From: Bacillota bacterium
Lineage (GTDB): Bacteria > Bacillota > Clostridia > Acetivibrionales > DTU013
NCBI GenBank assembly: GCA_023426125.1
Contig: JAFABI010000063.1
Location: 161,437-225,436 of the forward strand
Length of the DNA: 64,000 bases
Direction: 5' to 3'
Translations under genes and position numbers: made by a program
The notes under the pieces: model-generated
The model's database searches: none
What the model saw: only the letters and a program-made list of their open reading frames with translations
Told to the model about the DNA's origin: nothing
Shown here: piece after piece, positions 1 through 8,213 of the stretch
Position numbering within the stretch: position 1 is the first letter of the stretch
Layout: every line of letters begins with the position of its first letter

Positions 1-50
1 GGAGGGGAACGGCCCCCAAAAAGAGACAGATACCTTCTATATTTGACATT

Positions 51-82
51 AAAAAAGCGTACCTGACGAAAATCAGGTACGC
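51..82 (-). terminator. Intrinsic terminator, leftward
   Basis: A perfect 10-bp stem (57-66 with 73-82, GCGTACCTGA/TCAGGTACGC) closes a 6-nt loop. Six A residues lie on its left, so a minus-strand transcript would end in a U tract. No clear gene lies immediately upstream on that strand, so it probably ends the transcript started at the two promoters near 314 and 417. Confidence 0.75.
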
Positions 83-313
83 CTACAACGAAAACCGTAA
101 ATAATGGTGGGCTTGTGGAAGATCGTGTCGATATGAAAAACACCACAATCCCGTTAAGGACTGCGGCGTTCTGAGATTTGCTTATGCTTCGCTTACTTTG
201 TTTTCTCCATAGTCGTATTTGAGAAATGTATATCATTCCTATCCCCCTTTATACGGGGAACCAGAACAATAACTTTTGATTTCCAGAAATCCCCATATCT
301 TGTCATAAGGGGG
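57..313 (-). ncRNA. Candidate small RNA or 37-codon peptide transcript
   Basis: The interval between two minus-strand promoters and a leftward terminator has no long reading frame. A 37-codon frame starts at 306 (begins MTRYGDFWKSK) and ends at 193. It lacks a Shine-Dalgarno site and its ATG lies almost at the predicted start point of the proximal promoter, so it would be leaderless from that promoter. The 5' part can pair with itself (near 241-252 with 305-315). It could be a regulatory RNA, a leader peptide or the remnant of a gene. The 6S RNA family was considered but no signature was convincing. Confidence 0.3.
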
Positions 314-366
314 ATTATATAGTAGAAACTTGTCAATAACTTAAAAAATACTTGTCAAATACCTAT
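314..366 (-). promoter_or_regulatory. Proximal promoter with four 11-bp-phased boxes
   Basis: Reading the plus strand, ATTATA at 314-319 is a minus-strand -10 (TATAAT). Boxes ACTTGT (328), ACTTAA (339), ACTTGT (350) and ACCTAT (361) follow at exact 11-bp steps and cover the place where a -35 would be. OmpR/PhoB/PhoP-family response regulators are known to bind 11-bp-phased direct repeats overlapping the -35 of activated promoters. The nearest candidate binder is the response regulator at 522-1223. Confidence 0.6.
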
Positions 367-416
367 AAAATACCGCAAGTTCAGACATGGAAATACGGTT
401 TGTTGTAGTAATGGTG

Positions 417-469
417 ATTATATCATTGAAACTTGTAAGAAGCTTATAGAATACTTATAAAAAACTGCA
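417..469 (-). promoter_or_regulatory. Distal promoter, same 11-bp-phased architecture
   Basis: ATTATA at 417-422 is a minus-strand -10. Boxes start at 431 (ACTTGT), 442 (GCTTAT), 453 (ACTTAT) and 464 (ACTGCA), again at 11-bp steps. The first box is 14 bp from the -10 start, exactly as in the proximal copy 103 bp away. The two copies are related in sequence but not identical, which suggests a duplicated promoter kept under selection. Confidence 0.55.
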
Positions 470-477
470 AATAAAGA

Positions 478-515
478 CAAAAAAACGGCCTGATCATTAC
501 AATCAGGCCGTTTTT
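478..515. terminator. Bidirectional terminator after the response regulator
   Basis: A 10-bp perfect stem ACGGCCTGAT/ATCAGGCCGT (484-493 with 501-510) has A residues on the left and T residues on the right. It lies just past the stop of the minus-strand response regulator and insulates it from the promoters at 314-469. Confidence 0.8.
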
Positions 516-521
516 TGCAGT

Positions 522-1223
522 TTATTCCATGATTAAGTCAATACAGTATCCCACATCCCTTATAGTCTTGATATATTCTATCGTATTGGGAATGGAGCGG
601 AGCTTCTTTCTAACCCTTGATATCAAGCACCACACAGCATAATCCTCAGAAATATTATCTATTTCGTCAGTCCAAATATGTTGATAAATCTGCTCGTGAG
701 AAAATACTCGGCCAATACCCGAAAACAAAAGATGAATTAGATCAAATTCCTTGCGTGTCAATTCGATTTCCTTACCTTTTAGGAACAACTTCCTATATTC
801 AACACAGATAAATATCTCATGATATGTAATGATGGTTAAAGGTAACTCGGCCTGATGGTTAAGGACAGTATATCGACGGATCAGCGCTTTCCCACTTGCC
901 ATAGTTTCCTCAACGGTGGGAGGGGAGGCTAAATATTCATCGGCACCGAGGTGGATAGCCTCTAACTTCTCGGAGGCAGTGTATTTTGTGGATAATACCA
1001 AAATCGGCATTGGTTTCATGTCACGCATGAGCTTCAGGTACGGCAGGTACTCTATTCCATCAGCTACAATTACAACGAGAAGAAAATCAGTCTTAGCAAG
1101 AAGGTTCAATGCTTCCGGCATAGAGTTTGCCATTTTTATAAACACATGATGTTTCAGCCATTCTTTTTGTGCTGCTTCAAAATTATTTGTATTATTGTCT
1201 ACCACCAATATCCAATTTTCCAA
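522..1223 (-). CDS. OmpR/PhoB-type response regulator with degenerate receiver
   Basis: This is a 233-residue, two-domain transcription factor. The receiver-like domain covers about 1-115 and the winged-helix DNA-binding domain about 125-233. The receiver is unusual: the acidic pair is reduced to VVDNN (D9 N10), the candidate phospho-acceptor D55 sits in an atypical IVADG context, and the conserved lysine before the last helix is replaced (LASPP, S100). No histidine kinase is adjacent. Phosphorylation-independent control is therefore inferred. TTG at 1223 is preferred because it lies 7 nt after GGAGG, while the ATG at 1229 is only 1 nt away. The phased boxes at 328-469 are the likely target. 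Confidence 0.8.
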   Translation of the reverse strand: MENWILVVDNNTNNFEAAQKEWLKHHVFIKMANSMPEALNLLAKTDFLLVVIVADGIEYLPYLKLMRDMKPMPILVLSTKYTASEKLEAIHLGADEYLASPPTVEETMASGKALIRRYTVLNHQAELPLTIITYHEIFICVEYRKLFLKGKEIELTRKEFDLIHLLFSGIGRVFSHEQIYQHIWTDEIDNISEDYAVWCLISRVRKKLRSIPNTIEYIKTIRDVGYCIDLIME

Positions 1224-1332
1224 AAACATGCCTCCTTTCTAAAGTATTTATTGAATTATGTTGCTGACATCACCACAAAGGCGTTAGATAAGACAATTCT
1301 TTAAGGCAGTAAAATAAGGGCGAAAATTGATT

Positions 1333-1362
1333 ACGGGTACGATTATCACCAACCGTACCCGT
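1333..1362. other. Hairpin in the 1224-1453 intergenic gap
   Basis: ACGGGTACG (1333-1341) pairs with CGTACCCGT (1354-1362). No clear T tract follows on either strand, so its role (terminator, attenuator or protein site) is open. I see nothing else in this gap apart from the response regulator's upstream region. Confidence 0.4.
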
Positions 1363-1453
1363 CGATACATTCCTAATGACACGATATTGTAGAAGTGTTC
1401 ACAATAGGGCTTCTTTGATTTCATCAGTTCATATTCCATTCCAATTGTAGTTA

Positions 1454-2113
1454 TTATTCGTCACCATTTTGTGAAAGCCACTCCTGCACACTTTCCTCCA
1501 ATCGTACAGCTTTAAAGCCATGAGCTCTTAATATCTCTACTGCTTCTACAGACAATAGACAGTAACGCCCGCGGCAATACGCAACAATTTCCTGATTTAG
1601 AGGTAAAGAAGATAGTTGCTTTTCCAATTCTTCCATAGGAATCGAATTAGCACCGGGAATATGCATCATTTCGTATTCTTCTTTGGGCCTTACATCAATT
1701 AAGGTTACATTACCTTCTTTCATTCTGACAATGAGTTCGCTCATTTTAATCTGTTCCATATTATTTTTGTCTGTGTAGATTTCTTCCCGGAGCTTTTGGA
1801 TTTCCGTAATACGCTTTTCGGCCAAGAGTTGTAAGGACAGAATAAAATTTACCACAGTTCGGTCCGCCAGTTTGTAATAGGAATAAATTCCGCGCTTTTC
1901 ATATTCAACCAGCCTTGATTCAAGCAGAGTTTGGAGATGCTGTGACGTATTTGCAACACTCATATCTGTTTCACGAGCGATTGTTTCCACCGTTTTAGAG
2001 CCTTGCGCTAAAATATCCAATATTTCCAACCTTCTCGGACTTGAAATGGCTTTTCCTATTCTGGCGAGCTGTGTATATGTGCTGTCCTTAAACATACGAG
2101 ATTCTTTGTCCAT
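1454..2113 (-). CDS. ArsR-family regulator fused to rhodanese domain
   Basis: This 219-residue protein has an ArsR-type winged helix at about 10-90 (recognition region around TSQHL, 56-60) and a rhodanese domain at about 124-216. The active loop is CRGRYC (C180, C185). Rhodanese domains carry persulfide sulfur, so a role in sensing sulfide, persulfide or related oxyanions is likely. It faces the sulfur operon divergently. ATG at 2113 is chosen over the longer frame because GGAGG lies 8 nt upstream. An inverted repeat overlaps the -35 of its own promoter, which suggests autoregulation. Confidence 0.85.
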   Translation of the reverse strand: MDKESRMFKDSTYTQLARIGKAISSPRRLEILDILAQGSKTVETIARETDMSVANTSQHLQTLLESRLVEYEKRGIYSYYKLADRTVVNFILSLQLLAEKRITEIQKLREEIYTDKNNMEQIKMSELIVRMKEGNVTLIDVRPKEEYEMMHIPGANSIPMEELEKQLSSLPLNQEIVAYCRGRYCLLSVEAVEILRAHGFKAVRLEESVQEWLSQNGDE

Positions 2114-2243
2114 ATTATAACCTCCTAATTTATTACTTGTGTCTATATTCCACTTCAAATAGGTGAATAAAAACAACATACATTTTGTATCATTGATTTG
2201 TAAAACCTCAAAACCCAAATAAAATGGTCAATATTTGCATTTA

Positions 2244-2299
2244 ATTATAACAATTATGTCTAAATGTAATCAATCAATTTAATGCTTAAATTTACATTT
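2244..2299 (-). promoter_or_regulatory. Regulator promoter with overlapping inverted repeat
   Basis: On the minus strand a TTGATT -35 (2268-2273) and TATAAT -10 (2244-2249) are 18 bp apart and drive the ArsR-rhodanese gene. The arms AAATGTAA (2262-2269) and TTACATTT (2292-2299) form an inverted repeat whose left arm covers the -35. It is a plausible operator for the regulator and perhaps for the divergent operon. Confidence 0.5.
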
Positions 2300-2355
2300 G
2301 TTTTGCGGCCTCTTGGCAATCAATTATTCAATTACTCAATCATTCAAGCAATCTA

Positions 2356-2385
2356 TTGACTATTATATCATATGAGTGCTATAAT
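2356..2385 (+). promoter_or_regulatory. Promoter of the sulfur operon
   Basis: TTGACT (2356-2361) and a perfect TATAAT (2380-2385) are 18 bp apart, 45 bp upstream of the cysteine desulfurase start. The AT-rich spacer contains the palindrome TCATATGA. Short CAAT-type repeats lie at 2320-2352. No S-box, T-box or other riboswitch pattern was recognised in the leader. Confidence 0.6.
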
Positions 2386-2429
2386 GTGAAGAGCTAAGCA
2401 AACAAAATTTAAGAAAGGATTTGAATTCC

Positions 2430-3548
2430 ATGATTTACTTGGACTATAACGCCACTACACCTATAGATAAAGAAGTTGCCGATGCGATGATCCCTTATAT
2501 ATATGATAATTACGGGAATCCTTCCAGCAGCCACAAATTAGGCGTGGCGAATAAAAAAGCAGTGGAACAGGCACGCAGTCAGATTGCGGAACTGTTGAAT
2601 TGCACCGTCAATGAAATAACCTTTACCAGCGGAGGCAGTGAATCCAATAATACGGTCATCAAAGGCGTGGCCTATACTTATCGTCATCAGGGCGACCACA
2701 TCATTACTTCTCAAATTGAGCACCCTGCGATCTTGAATCCCTGCAATTATCTGGAACGGAACGGATATCAAATATCCTATCTTCCTGTCAATGATAATGG
2801 GATTGTCGATGTATCCAAACTTAACCGCATGATAACCGACAGAACGATACTGGTTACTATCATGCACTCCAACAACGAAACAGGCGCTATACAGCCAATT
2901 AGAGAAATTGCCGAGATCTGCCATGAACACGGTGTGCTTTTCCATACAGACGCTTCACAGTCTGTTGGGAAGGTTCCTATTGACGTGCAGGAGCTTGGCG
3001 TTGATTTTCTGACGATTGCAGGTCATAAACTATATGCGCCTAAAGGTATCGGCGCTTTGTATACGAGAAAGGGCGTTGCAATCGAATCCCTGATTCATGG
3101 TGCCGGACACGAGCTGGGAAGGCGGGCCGGTACAGAAAATGTAATTTTCGATGTTGCCTTGGGTAAAGCCTGTGAAATTGCTAAAAGAACGCTTCAAGAC
3201 CATACGGTAAAGGAATTGACCGAGTATTTTTACACAGGGCTGAAAGATATCTTCGGTGACCAGATAAAATTGAATGGAGATTGGGAGAATCGACTTCCGA
3301 ACACCTTAAACATCAGTTTTATCGGATATGACGGCTCTAAGCTGCTTAACCAGTTGGGAGAAGATTTTGCTGCTTCTACCGGATCAGCGTGTCATTCAGG
3401 GGTGGTTTCCATCTCGCCTGTCTTAAAAGCCATGAACGTTCCTTATGAAATTGCGCGGGGAGCTGTCCGGTTCAGCCTGGGCAGATATACCACAAAAGAG
3501 GAACTGGACACGATTCTTGCAAAGCTGAAAGAAATCCATACGGCATAA
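2430..3548 (+). CDS. Cysteine desulfurase (NifS/IscS family)
   Basis: This 372-residue PLP enzyme removes sulfur from cysteine, giving alanine and an enzyme-bound persulfide. The PLP lysine is K200 in AGHKLYAPKG and the catalytic cysteine is C321 in TGSACHSG. The N terminus MIYLDYNATTP is typical of the family. ATG at 2430 is preferred to the in-frame TTG at 2421 because AAAGGA lies 10 nt upstream of it. It is first in the plus-strand sulfur operon and no IscU scaffold follows. A selenocysteine lyase role cannot be excluded. Confidence 0.92.
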   Translation: MIYLDYNATTPIDKEVADAMIPYIYDNYGNPSSSHKLGVANKKAVEQARSQIAELLNCTVNEITFTSGGSESNNTVIKGVAYTYRHQGDHIITSQIEHPAILNPCNYLERNGYQISYLPVNDNGIVDVSKLNRMITDRTILVTIMHSNNETGAIQPIREIAEICHEHGVLFHTDASQSVGKVPIDVQELGVDFLTIAGHKLYAPKGIGALYTRKGVAIESLIHGAGHELGRRAGTENVIFDVALGKACEIAKRTLQDHTVKELTEYFYTGLKDIFGDQIKLNGDWENRLPNTLNISFIGYDGSKLLNQLGEDFAASTGSACHSGVVSISPVLKAMNVPYEIARGAVRFSLGRYTTKEELDTILAKLKEIHTA

Positions 3549-3575
3549 AGTACACGGTTTGAAAGGGGCTGGGGA

Positions 3576-3812
3576 ATGCACAAATACCGTACGTGTGGCG
3601 TCTGCGCCACAGAGATTGAATTTGAAATTGAAAATGGAATATTAAAAAAAGTTCATTTTACTGGAGGCTGTCCGGGAAATGCAGAAGCGATCAGCAGGCT
3701 TATTAAGGGTATGCCGATAGCCGAGGTATCTGAAAAATTGCGGGGGGTTGTTTGTAGAAACAACACTTCCTGTGCGGATCAATTGGTTACTGCGCTTGAA
3801 CAGCTTGCATAA
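3576..3812 (+). CDS. TSCPD domain small protein
   Basis: This 78-residue cysteine-containing protein resembles the TIGR03905 TSCPD family. Cysteines lie in a TCGVCATE motif (C7, C10), in GGCPGNAEA and near the C terminus (VVCRNNTSCAD). TSCPD domains also occur in some ribonucleotide reductases and may bind metal, but the small stand-alone protein has no settled function. Its place 27 bp after a cysteine desulfurase suggests it handles sulfur or a metal-sulfur intermediate. Confidence 0.8.
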   Translation: MHKYRTCGVCATEIEFEIENGILKKVHFTGGCPGNAEAISRLIKGMPIAEVSEKLRGVVCRNNTSCADQLVTALEQLA

Positions 3813-3827
3813 AATTACTACGAATCT

Positions 3828-3885
3828 AAACAACGGGTGATGCGGATCATGTGAGTTTATAGTTCAGTAGCATCGCCCGTTGTTT
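3828..3885 (+). other. Long hairpin before the sulfhydrylase gene
   Basis: AAACAACGGGTGATGC (3828-3843) pairs with GCATCGCCCGTTGTTT (3870-3885), about 16 bp with one bulge. It ends 8 bases before the AAGGAGG ribosome site of the next gene. It could be a weak terminator or an attenuator that separates the first two genes from the next block. No long T tract is present. Confidence 0.5.
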
Positions 3886-3907
3886 AATTTTAAGGAGGAT
3901 AACATTA

Positions 3908-5170
3908 ATGAAAGACGAAACAAAATGCTTACACGCAGGGTATGAGCCTAAGAATGCAGAGCCTCGCGTCGTTCCAATCGTGCAAAGCACCACCTATGTG
4001 TATGACTCGATAGAGGATATCGGGGCCGTCTTTGACCAGCCTATGAAAAGCTTTATTTACTCCCGGTTTGCAAACCCCACAGTTATGGCTGTAGAAAGAA
4101 AGATCGCAGTTCTTGAAGGCGGAGTAAGCGCTCTATGCACTTCTTCTGGCCAGGCCGCCCTGTTGATTGCCATCTTAAACCTGTGCAAAGCTGGGGACAG
4201 CTTTATCAGCCCCATTCAAATCTATGGTGGCGCTACTAATTTATTTTCCTTTACGTTAAAAAAGTTGGGCATTGAGTGCATTTTTATGGATGTCGATGCT
4301 GACGAGGAAACCTTACATACCGCGTTTAAACCGAACACAAAAGCGGTCTTTGCCGAAACGCTATCCAATCCCGCGCTTGCGGTATTGGATATTGAGAAAT
4401 TCGCCCGCGTAGCACATGCTCATGGGGTTCCTTTGATTGTAGACAACACCTTTGCAACGCCGGTTCTATGCAAACCTTTTGAGTATGGCGCTGATATTGT
4501 GCTTCATTCCACGTCAAAGTATATGGACGGCCATGCTTTGCAGGTGGGCGGCGTTATCGTTGACAGCGGAAAATTTGATTGGACCAACGGAAACTTCCCC
4601 GACATGACGGAACCGGATGTTTCTTATCATGGAATATCCTATACCAAGGATTATGAGGAAAGTGCCTATATTGTTAAGGCTCGTATACAACTAATGAGGG
4701 ATTTCGGCGCATACCCTGCCGCCATGTCAGCTTTTCTCTTGAATTTAGGACTGGAAACACTTTCGCTTAGAATGGAGCGCTACTGCTACAACGCGGGCAA
4801 GGTAGCAGAATATCTATATCAGTCGCCAAAAATCGAATCAGTCGTTTATCCGGGACTTCCCTCAGATAAATACCATGACCTTGCAAAGAAATACCTGAAG
4901 GGAGCAAGCGGCGTCGTTTCGTTTGTCGTTAAAGGCGGGAAGCAGAAAGCAATCAAATTTATGGACTCATTGCAGCTTGCATCTAACGAGGTACATGTTG
5001 CGGACATTCGCACCGCTGTACTTCATCCGGCCACCACTACCCATAGGCAGCTAGGTGAAGAACAGCTTATCAGTGCAGGTATTAGTGAAGGCTTGGTTCG
5101 TATTTCTGTCGGATTGGAGCATGTTGATGATATTCTGACAGACATTGAACAGGCGTTAAGTCAAATATAG
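3908..5170 (+). CDS. O-acetylhomoserine sulfhydrylase (MetY-like)
   Basis: A 420-residue member of the Cys/Met metabolism PLP family. The PLP lysine is K204 in HSTSKYMDGH and the cofactor site VDNTFATP is at 178-185. Its length and the DGHALQVGG region match sulfhydrylases that convert O-acetylhomoserine and sulfide to homocysteine. The MetA at 12,894-13,829 has the residue expected for making O-acetylhomoserine, which supports this call. Methionine gamma-lyase is the main alternative. AAGGAGG precedes the start. Confidence 0.8.
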   Translation: MKDETKCLHAGYEPKNAEPRVVPIVQSTTYVYDSIEDIGAVFDQPMKSFIYSRFANPTVMAVERKIAVLEGGVSALCTSSGQAALLIAILNLCKAGDSFISPIQIYGGATNLFSFTLKKLGIECIFMDVDADEETLHTAFKPNTKAVFAETLSNPALAVLDIEKFARVAHAHGVPLIVDNTFATPVLCKPFEYGADIVLHSTSKYMDGHALQVGGVIVDSGKFDWTNGNFPDMTEPDVSYHGISYTKDYEESAYIVKARIQLMRDFGAYPAAMSAFLLNLGLETLSLRMERYCYNAGKVAEYLYQSPKIESVVYPGLPSDKYHDLAKKYLKGASGVVSFVVKGGKQKAIKFMDSLQLASNEVHVADIRTAVLHPATTTHRQLGEEQLISAGISEGLVRISVGLEHVDDILTDIEQALSQI

Positions 5171-5219
5171 GCTCAGTATTTTAAATACAAGTACAAGATC
5201 ACATGAAGGAGGTTATCTT

Positions 5220-6431
5220 ATGTCAATAACAAACAAATATTCAGGAATTTCAACGAACCTGATCCATGTCGGGGAAAGGCCGGACCCTACTACCGGGTCT
5301 GTGGTTCCGCCGATCTATCAAACCACTACCTTTGCCTTTGATACCAATGAAAATATATTCGACCTTATGGAAGGCCGCTCTCCCGGTTACATATATACCC
5401 GCTACGGCAACCCCAACTATGCGATGGCAGAGGCGAAAATTGCCCATTTGGAGGAAGGCGAAAACGCACTCGTCTTGGCTTCGGGGATGGCTGCAACATC
5501 TACAGCATTGATGGCTATCTTAAAAGCCGGCGACCACTTGATCACCCATGCGGATATCTATGGAGGCAGTTTCGGCCTGTTTTATGAAATACTGCCCCGC
5601 TTCGGGGTTGAAGTGAGCTTTGTAGATTTCAGCGATCTTGTAAAGATTGAGAACGCAATTAAAAAGAATACAAAGGTGATTTTCTTTGAAACGCCCAGCA
5701 ATCCATCTTTACAGGTTTTTGATATCAGGAAAATTTCTGAATTGGCACATAGCAATGGGATTCAGGTTGTTGTGGACAATACCTTTGCTACCCCATACAA
5801 TCAAAAGCCGCTGGAATTAGGAGCTGATATCGTTGTTCATAGCTGCACGAAATTTCTCAACGGACACAGTGATGTAATGGCGGGCGCTATCGTAGGGAAA
5901 GCGGATTATATCGCTGAATGCGTCAATGTCTTTCGGAAGCTCGGTGGTAATCTGAATGGAATTGATACCTGGCTGCTGATACGGGGCATGAAAACCTTCG
6001 GGCTTAGAATGGAACGGCATAACCAAAACGGCCAAAAGGTCGCTGAGTTTTTAAGCAAGCATCCTTTGGTAGAAAAAGTGTTTTATCCCGGACTGCCGGA
6101 GCATGAGGGATATGAATTGGCAAAAAGCCAGATGACCGGCTTCGGCAGCGTCATGAGCGTTGAGCTCAAAGGTGGCCAGGAAACTGTAAATGCAGTTCTG
6201 AATAGAGCGAAGCTGTTCACCAGAGCGGTTAGCCTGGGATCGGTGGAATCTCTGATTACACAGCCTATCGCCGCCGTTCACTTTAACGTGCCTGCCGAAT
6301 ACCGCAAAATGGGCAGAATCAGTGACAATCTGATCAGAATTTCTGTAGGTATCGAGGAACCCGAAGACATTATTGCTGATTTGGAGCAAGCCTTGGATGT
6401 TGAAACGGAGTGGAGCAATTATGTTATTTAG
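5220..6431 (+). CDS. Trans-sulfuration enzyme (cystathionine synthase/lyase type)
   Basis: A 403-residue PLP enzyme of the Cys/Met metabolism family, paralogous to the preceding gene. The PLP lysine is K211 (HSCTKFLNGH). It has glycine (G116 in IYGGS) where methionine gamma-lyases carry a signature cysteine, so cystathionine gamma-synthase or gamma-lyase activity, or sulfide-forming cysteine breakdown, is more likely than methionine gamma-lyase. Its stop lies just after the next gene's ATG at 6421, so translation is coupled. Confidence 0.8.
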   Translation: MSITNKYSGISTNLIHVGERPDPTTGSVVPPIYQTTTFAFDTNENIFDLMEGRSPGYIYTRYGNPNYAMAEAKIAHLEEGENALVLASGMAATSTALMAILKAGDHLITHADIYGGSFGLFYEILPRFGVEVSFVDFSDLVKIENAIKKNTKVIFFETPSNPSLQVFDIRKISELAHSNGIQVVVDNTFATPYNQKPLELGADIVVHSCTKFLNGHSDVMAGAIVGKADYIAECVNVFRKLGGNLNGIDTWLLIRGMKTFGLRMERHNQNGQKVAEFLSKHPLVEKVFYPGLPEHEGYELAKSQMTGFGSVMSVELKGGQETVNAVLNRAKLFTRAVSLGSVESLITQPIAAVHFNVPAEYRKMGRISDNLIRISVGIEEPEDIIADLEQALDVETEWSNYVI

Positions 6432-7026
6432 GGAAACCGGTATGCCGGATGAGCAAACATGGGATACCTACTTTGATCCGGTCAATACATTGCTCCAATT
6501 AGGTGTTAGTCAACATATCCGCACTTTGATTGATATTGGGTGCGGGTATGGCACCTTTTTAATTCCTGCGTCAACGCTGATTGCTGGGACTGCCATTGGA
6601 ATTGATATCAACGAAAGGATGCTGCAAGTATGCGAACAGAAGGTGCGGGAGCAAGTAATTCAAAATGTAGTCCTTCTTCATGGGGATATTACTGCGGAGC
6701 AAACAACCAATAATCTGAAAAACCAAGGGGCAAGTATTGATTTCATTACCATGTTTAATATCCTGCACTGCGAACAACCGGTAGAACTGCTTGAAACAGC
6801 CTGCCAGTTACTAGACGATAACGGAAAAGTCGGTGTTATTCACTGGATATACGGAGATACTCCCCGTGGGCCGTCTATGGATATACGGCCTACACCGGAA
6901 ATGATTTGTACATGGGCTGAAAAAGCGGGTTTCATTTTAGAAAAACAGGTGGATCTCCAGCCTTATCATTATGGACTGGTGTTTGAAAAGGCCGCACATA
7001 CGACGCCGGAGGGAGGTATCGAATGA
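6421..7026 (+). CDS. SAM-dependent methyltransferase (possible TehB-like)
   Basis: This 201-residue class I methyltransferase has motif I DIGCGYG at 38-44 and an acidic ribose-binding turn GIDIN near 61-65. ATG at 6421 overlaps the end of the previous gene. A longer in-frame version from 6373 would overlap by 58 bp and lacks a good ribosome site. Its stop overlaps the start of a TDT-family transporter (ATGA). A small methylase coupled to a TehA-type transporter recalls TehA/TehB tellurite resistance, but the substrate could equally be a thiol. Confidence 0.75.
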   Translation: MLFRETGMPDEQTWDTYFDPVNTLLQLGVSQHIRTLIDIGCGYGTFLIPASTLIAGTAIGIDINERMLQVCEQKVREQVIQNVVLLHGDITAEQTTNNLKNQGASIDFITMFNILHCEQPVELLETACQLLDDNGKVGVIHWIYGDTPRGPSMDIRPTPEMICTWAEKAGFILEKQVDLQPYHYGLVFEKAAHTTPEGGIE

Positions 7027-8066
7027 GTATTGAAACAAAAAAAGAAATAAAAGTATCTACTGAACAAATACAAGAGAATATTATGCTCGTACCCAAAGAG
7101 GGTAATACGTTGAGAAGGATCGCAAGCAAAACCCCAATACCTCTTTCGGGGCTGATGCTTGGGTTGTCGTCCACTGGAAATATGGTTCCTGAGTACCGCT
7201 GGTTTTTCGGCTTCTTTGCCTTTGCCATACTGGTGATCCTGATCAACAAGCTTGTCTTTGATTGGGGTAATATTAAGAACGAACTGAAAAACCCGGCAGT
7301 TACCGGTATCGCCTGCACCTTTCCTATGGCTGTTGCCGTCTTATCCACTTATGTCCGGCCATACCATTACAATGTCGCTCTGGCAGTGTGGATCACGGCG
7401 GTAGCTATCCATTCGGTTCTGATGATTTACTTTGCTGCCCTGGCCATTGTTAAGTTTGATGTAAAGAAGTGCTTGCCGTGCTACTTCATTGTTTACGTCG
7501 GCTTCTCGGTGAACGCATTCATTGCTCCCCTGTATGGGCAACTGCTCCTCGGTCAAGTGGTGTTCTGGTTCGGCCTTGTGTCATTTCTTGCCCTATTCCC
7601 GCCGTTACTGTATCGCGTGGCGGTGGTTAAGGGTCTGCCGGAGCCACTCATACCCACGGTGGTCATTTTTGCCTCACCGGCCAGCGTTGTCCTCAACGGC
7701 TACATCAATGTCTACGGCGCATCTGGAGCCGAGTGGATGGTGTGGGTACTGTTTGCTTTCTCCCTGTTGTTTTGGGTGGGTTCTTTGACCCAAATTCCCA
7801 GGATATTTAGGCTGAAATTTTACCCAAGTTATGCATCGCTTACCTTCCCAATGGTCATCACAGGCATTGCGATAAAAGGCACCTACCAGTATTTCGTGAA
7901 TGTTGGTAATGAAATCGCTTGGCTACAATACCTTGCCTGGATTACGTTTTCCTTTGCCGTTGTCTTGGTTCTGTATGTTCTCATCAGCTACATTAACAAT
8001 TACTTTATCGGACCATTGAAAGAACGATGCAGTCTAAAACAGGCTTCAACCTGTGAAGTGGAATAA
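7023..8066 (+). CDS. TDT/SLAC1 family transporter (TehA-like)
   Basis: A 347-residue membrane protein with about ten predicted transmembrane segments after a ~40-residue cytoplasmic N terminus. The overall pattern fits the tellurite-resistance/dicarboxylate (TDT, SLAC1) family, whose members move small anions such as sulfite, malate, chloride or tellurite-related species. The start overlaps the methyltransferase stop by 4 bp. In this sulfur-metabolism setting efflux of sulfite, a thiol or an oxyanion is inferred. Confidence 0.75.
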   Translation: MSIETKKEIKVSTEQIQENIMLVPKEGNTLRRIASKTPIPLSGLMLGLSSTGNMVPEYRWFFGFFAFAILVILINKLVFDWGNIKNELKNPAVTGIACTFPMAVAVLSTYVRPYHYNVALAVWITAVAIHSVLMIYFAALAIVKFDVKKCLPCYFIVYVGFSVNAFIAPLYGQLLLGQVVFWFGLVSFLALFPPLLYRVAVVKGLPEPLIPTVVIFASPASVVLNGYINVYGASGAEWMVWVLFAFSLLFWVGSLTQIPRIFRLKFYPSYASLTFPMVITGIAIKGTYQYFVNVGNEIAWLQYLAWITFSFAVVLVLYVLISYINNYFIGPLKERCSLKQASTCEVE

Positions 8067-8128
8067 TAGAACATTCTTAATGGTTTCTACCATCTATTAA
8101 TAGACATGATAGTTAAGAAATAACAAAA

Positions 8129-8159
8129 AGAGATAGTAGAATGCAAGGCTGCTATCTCT
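8129..8159 (+). other. Hairpin in the 8067-8213 gap
   Basis: AGAGATAG (8129-8136) pairs with CTATCTCT (8152-8159), with partial pairing further in. It has no T tract. It may separate the transporter from the following DsrE gene or act in the leader. Confidence 0.35.
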
Positions 8160-8213
8160 GAATATTCGCTATAAGTTCTCTTGCAAAACTTATTATACGA
8201 GGAGGATTTCATT

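Noticed and set aside
57..313. 6S RNA assignment for the left transcript
   Set aside because: A short stretch looks similar by eye, but the expected central bulge and closing stem could not be drawn.
2114..3907. SAM, T-box or other riboswitch upstream of the sulfur genes
   Set aside because: Neither the leader nor the hairpin at 3828-3885 shows the conserved cores of these families.
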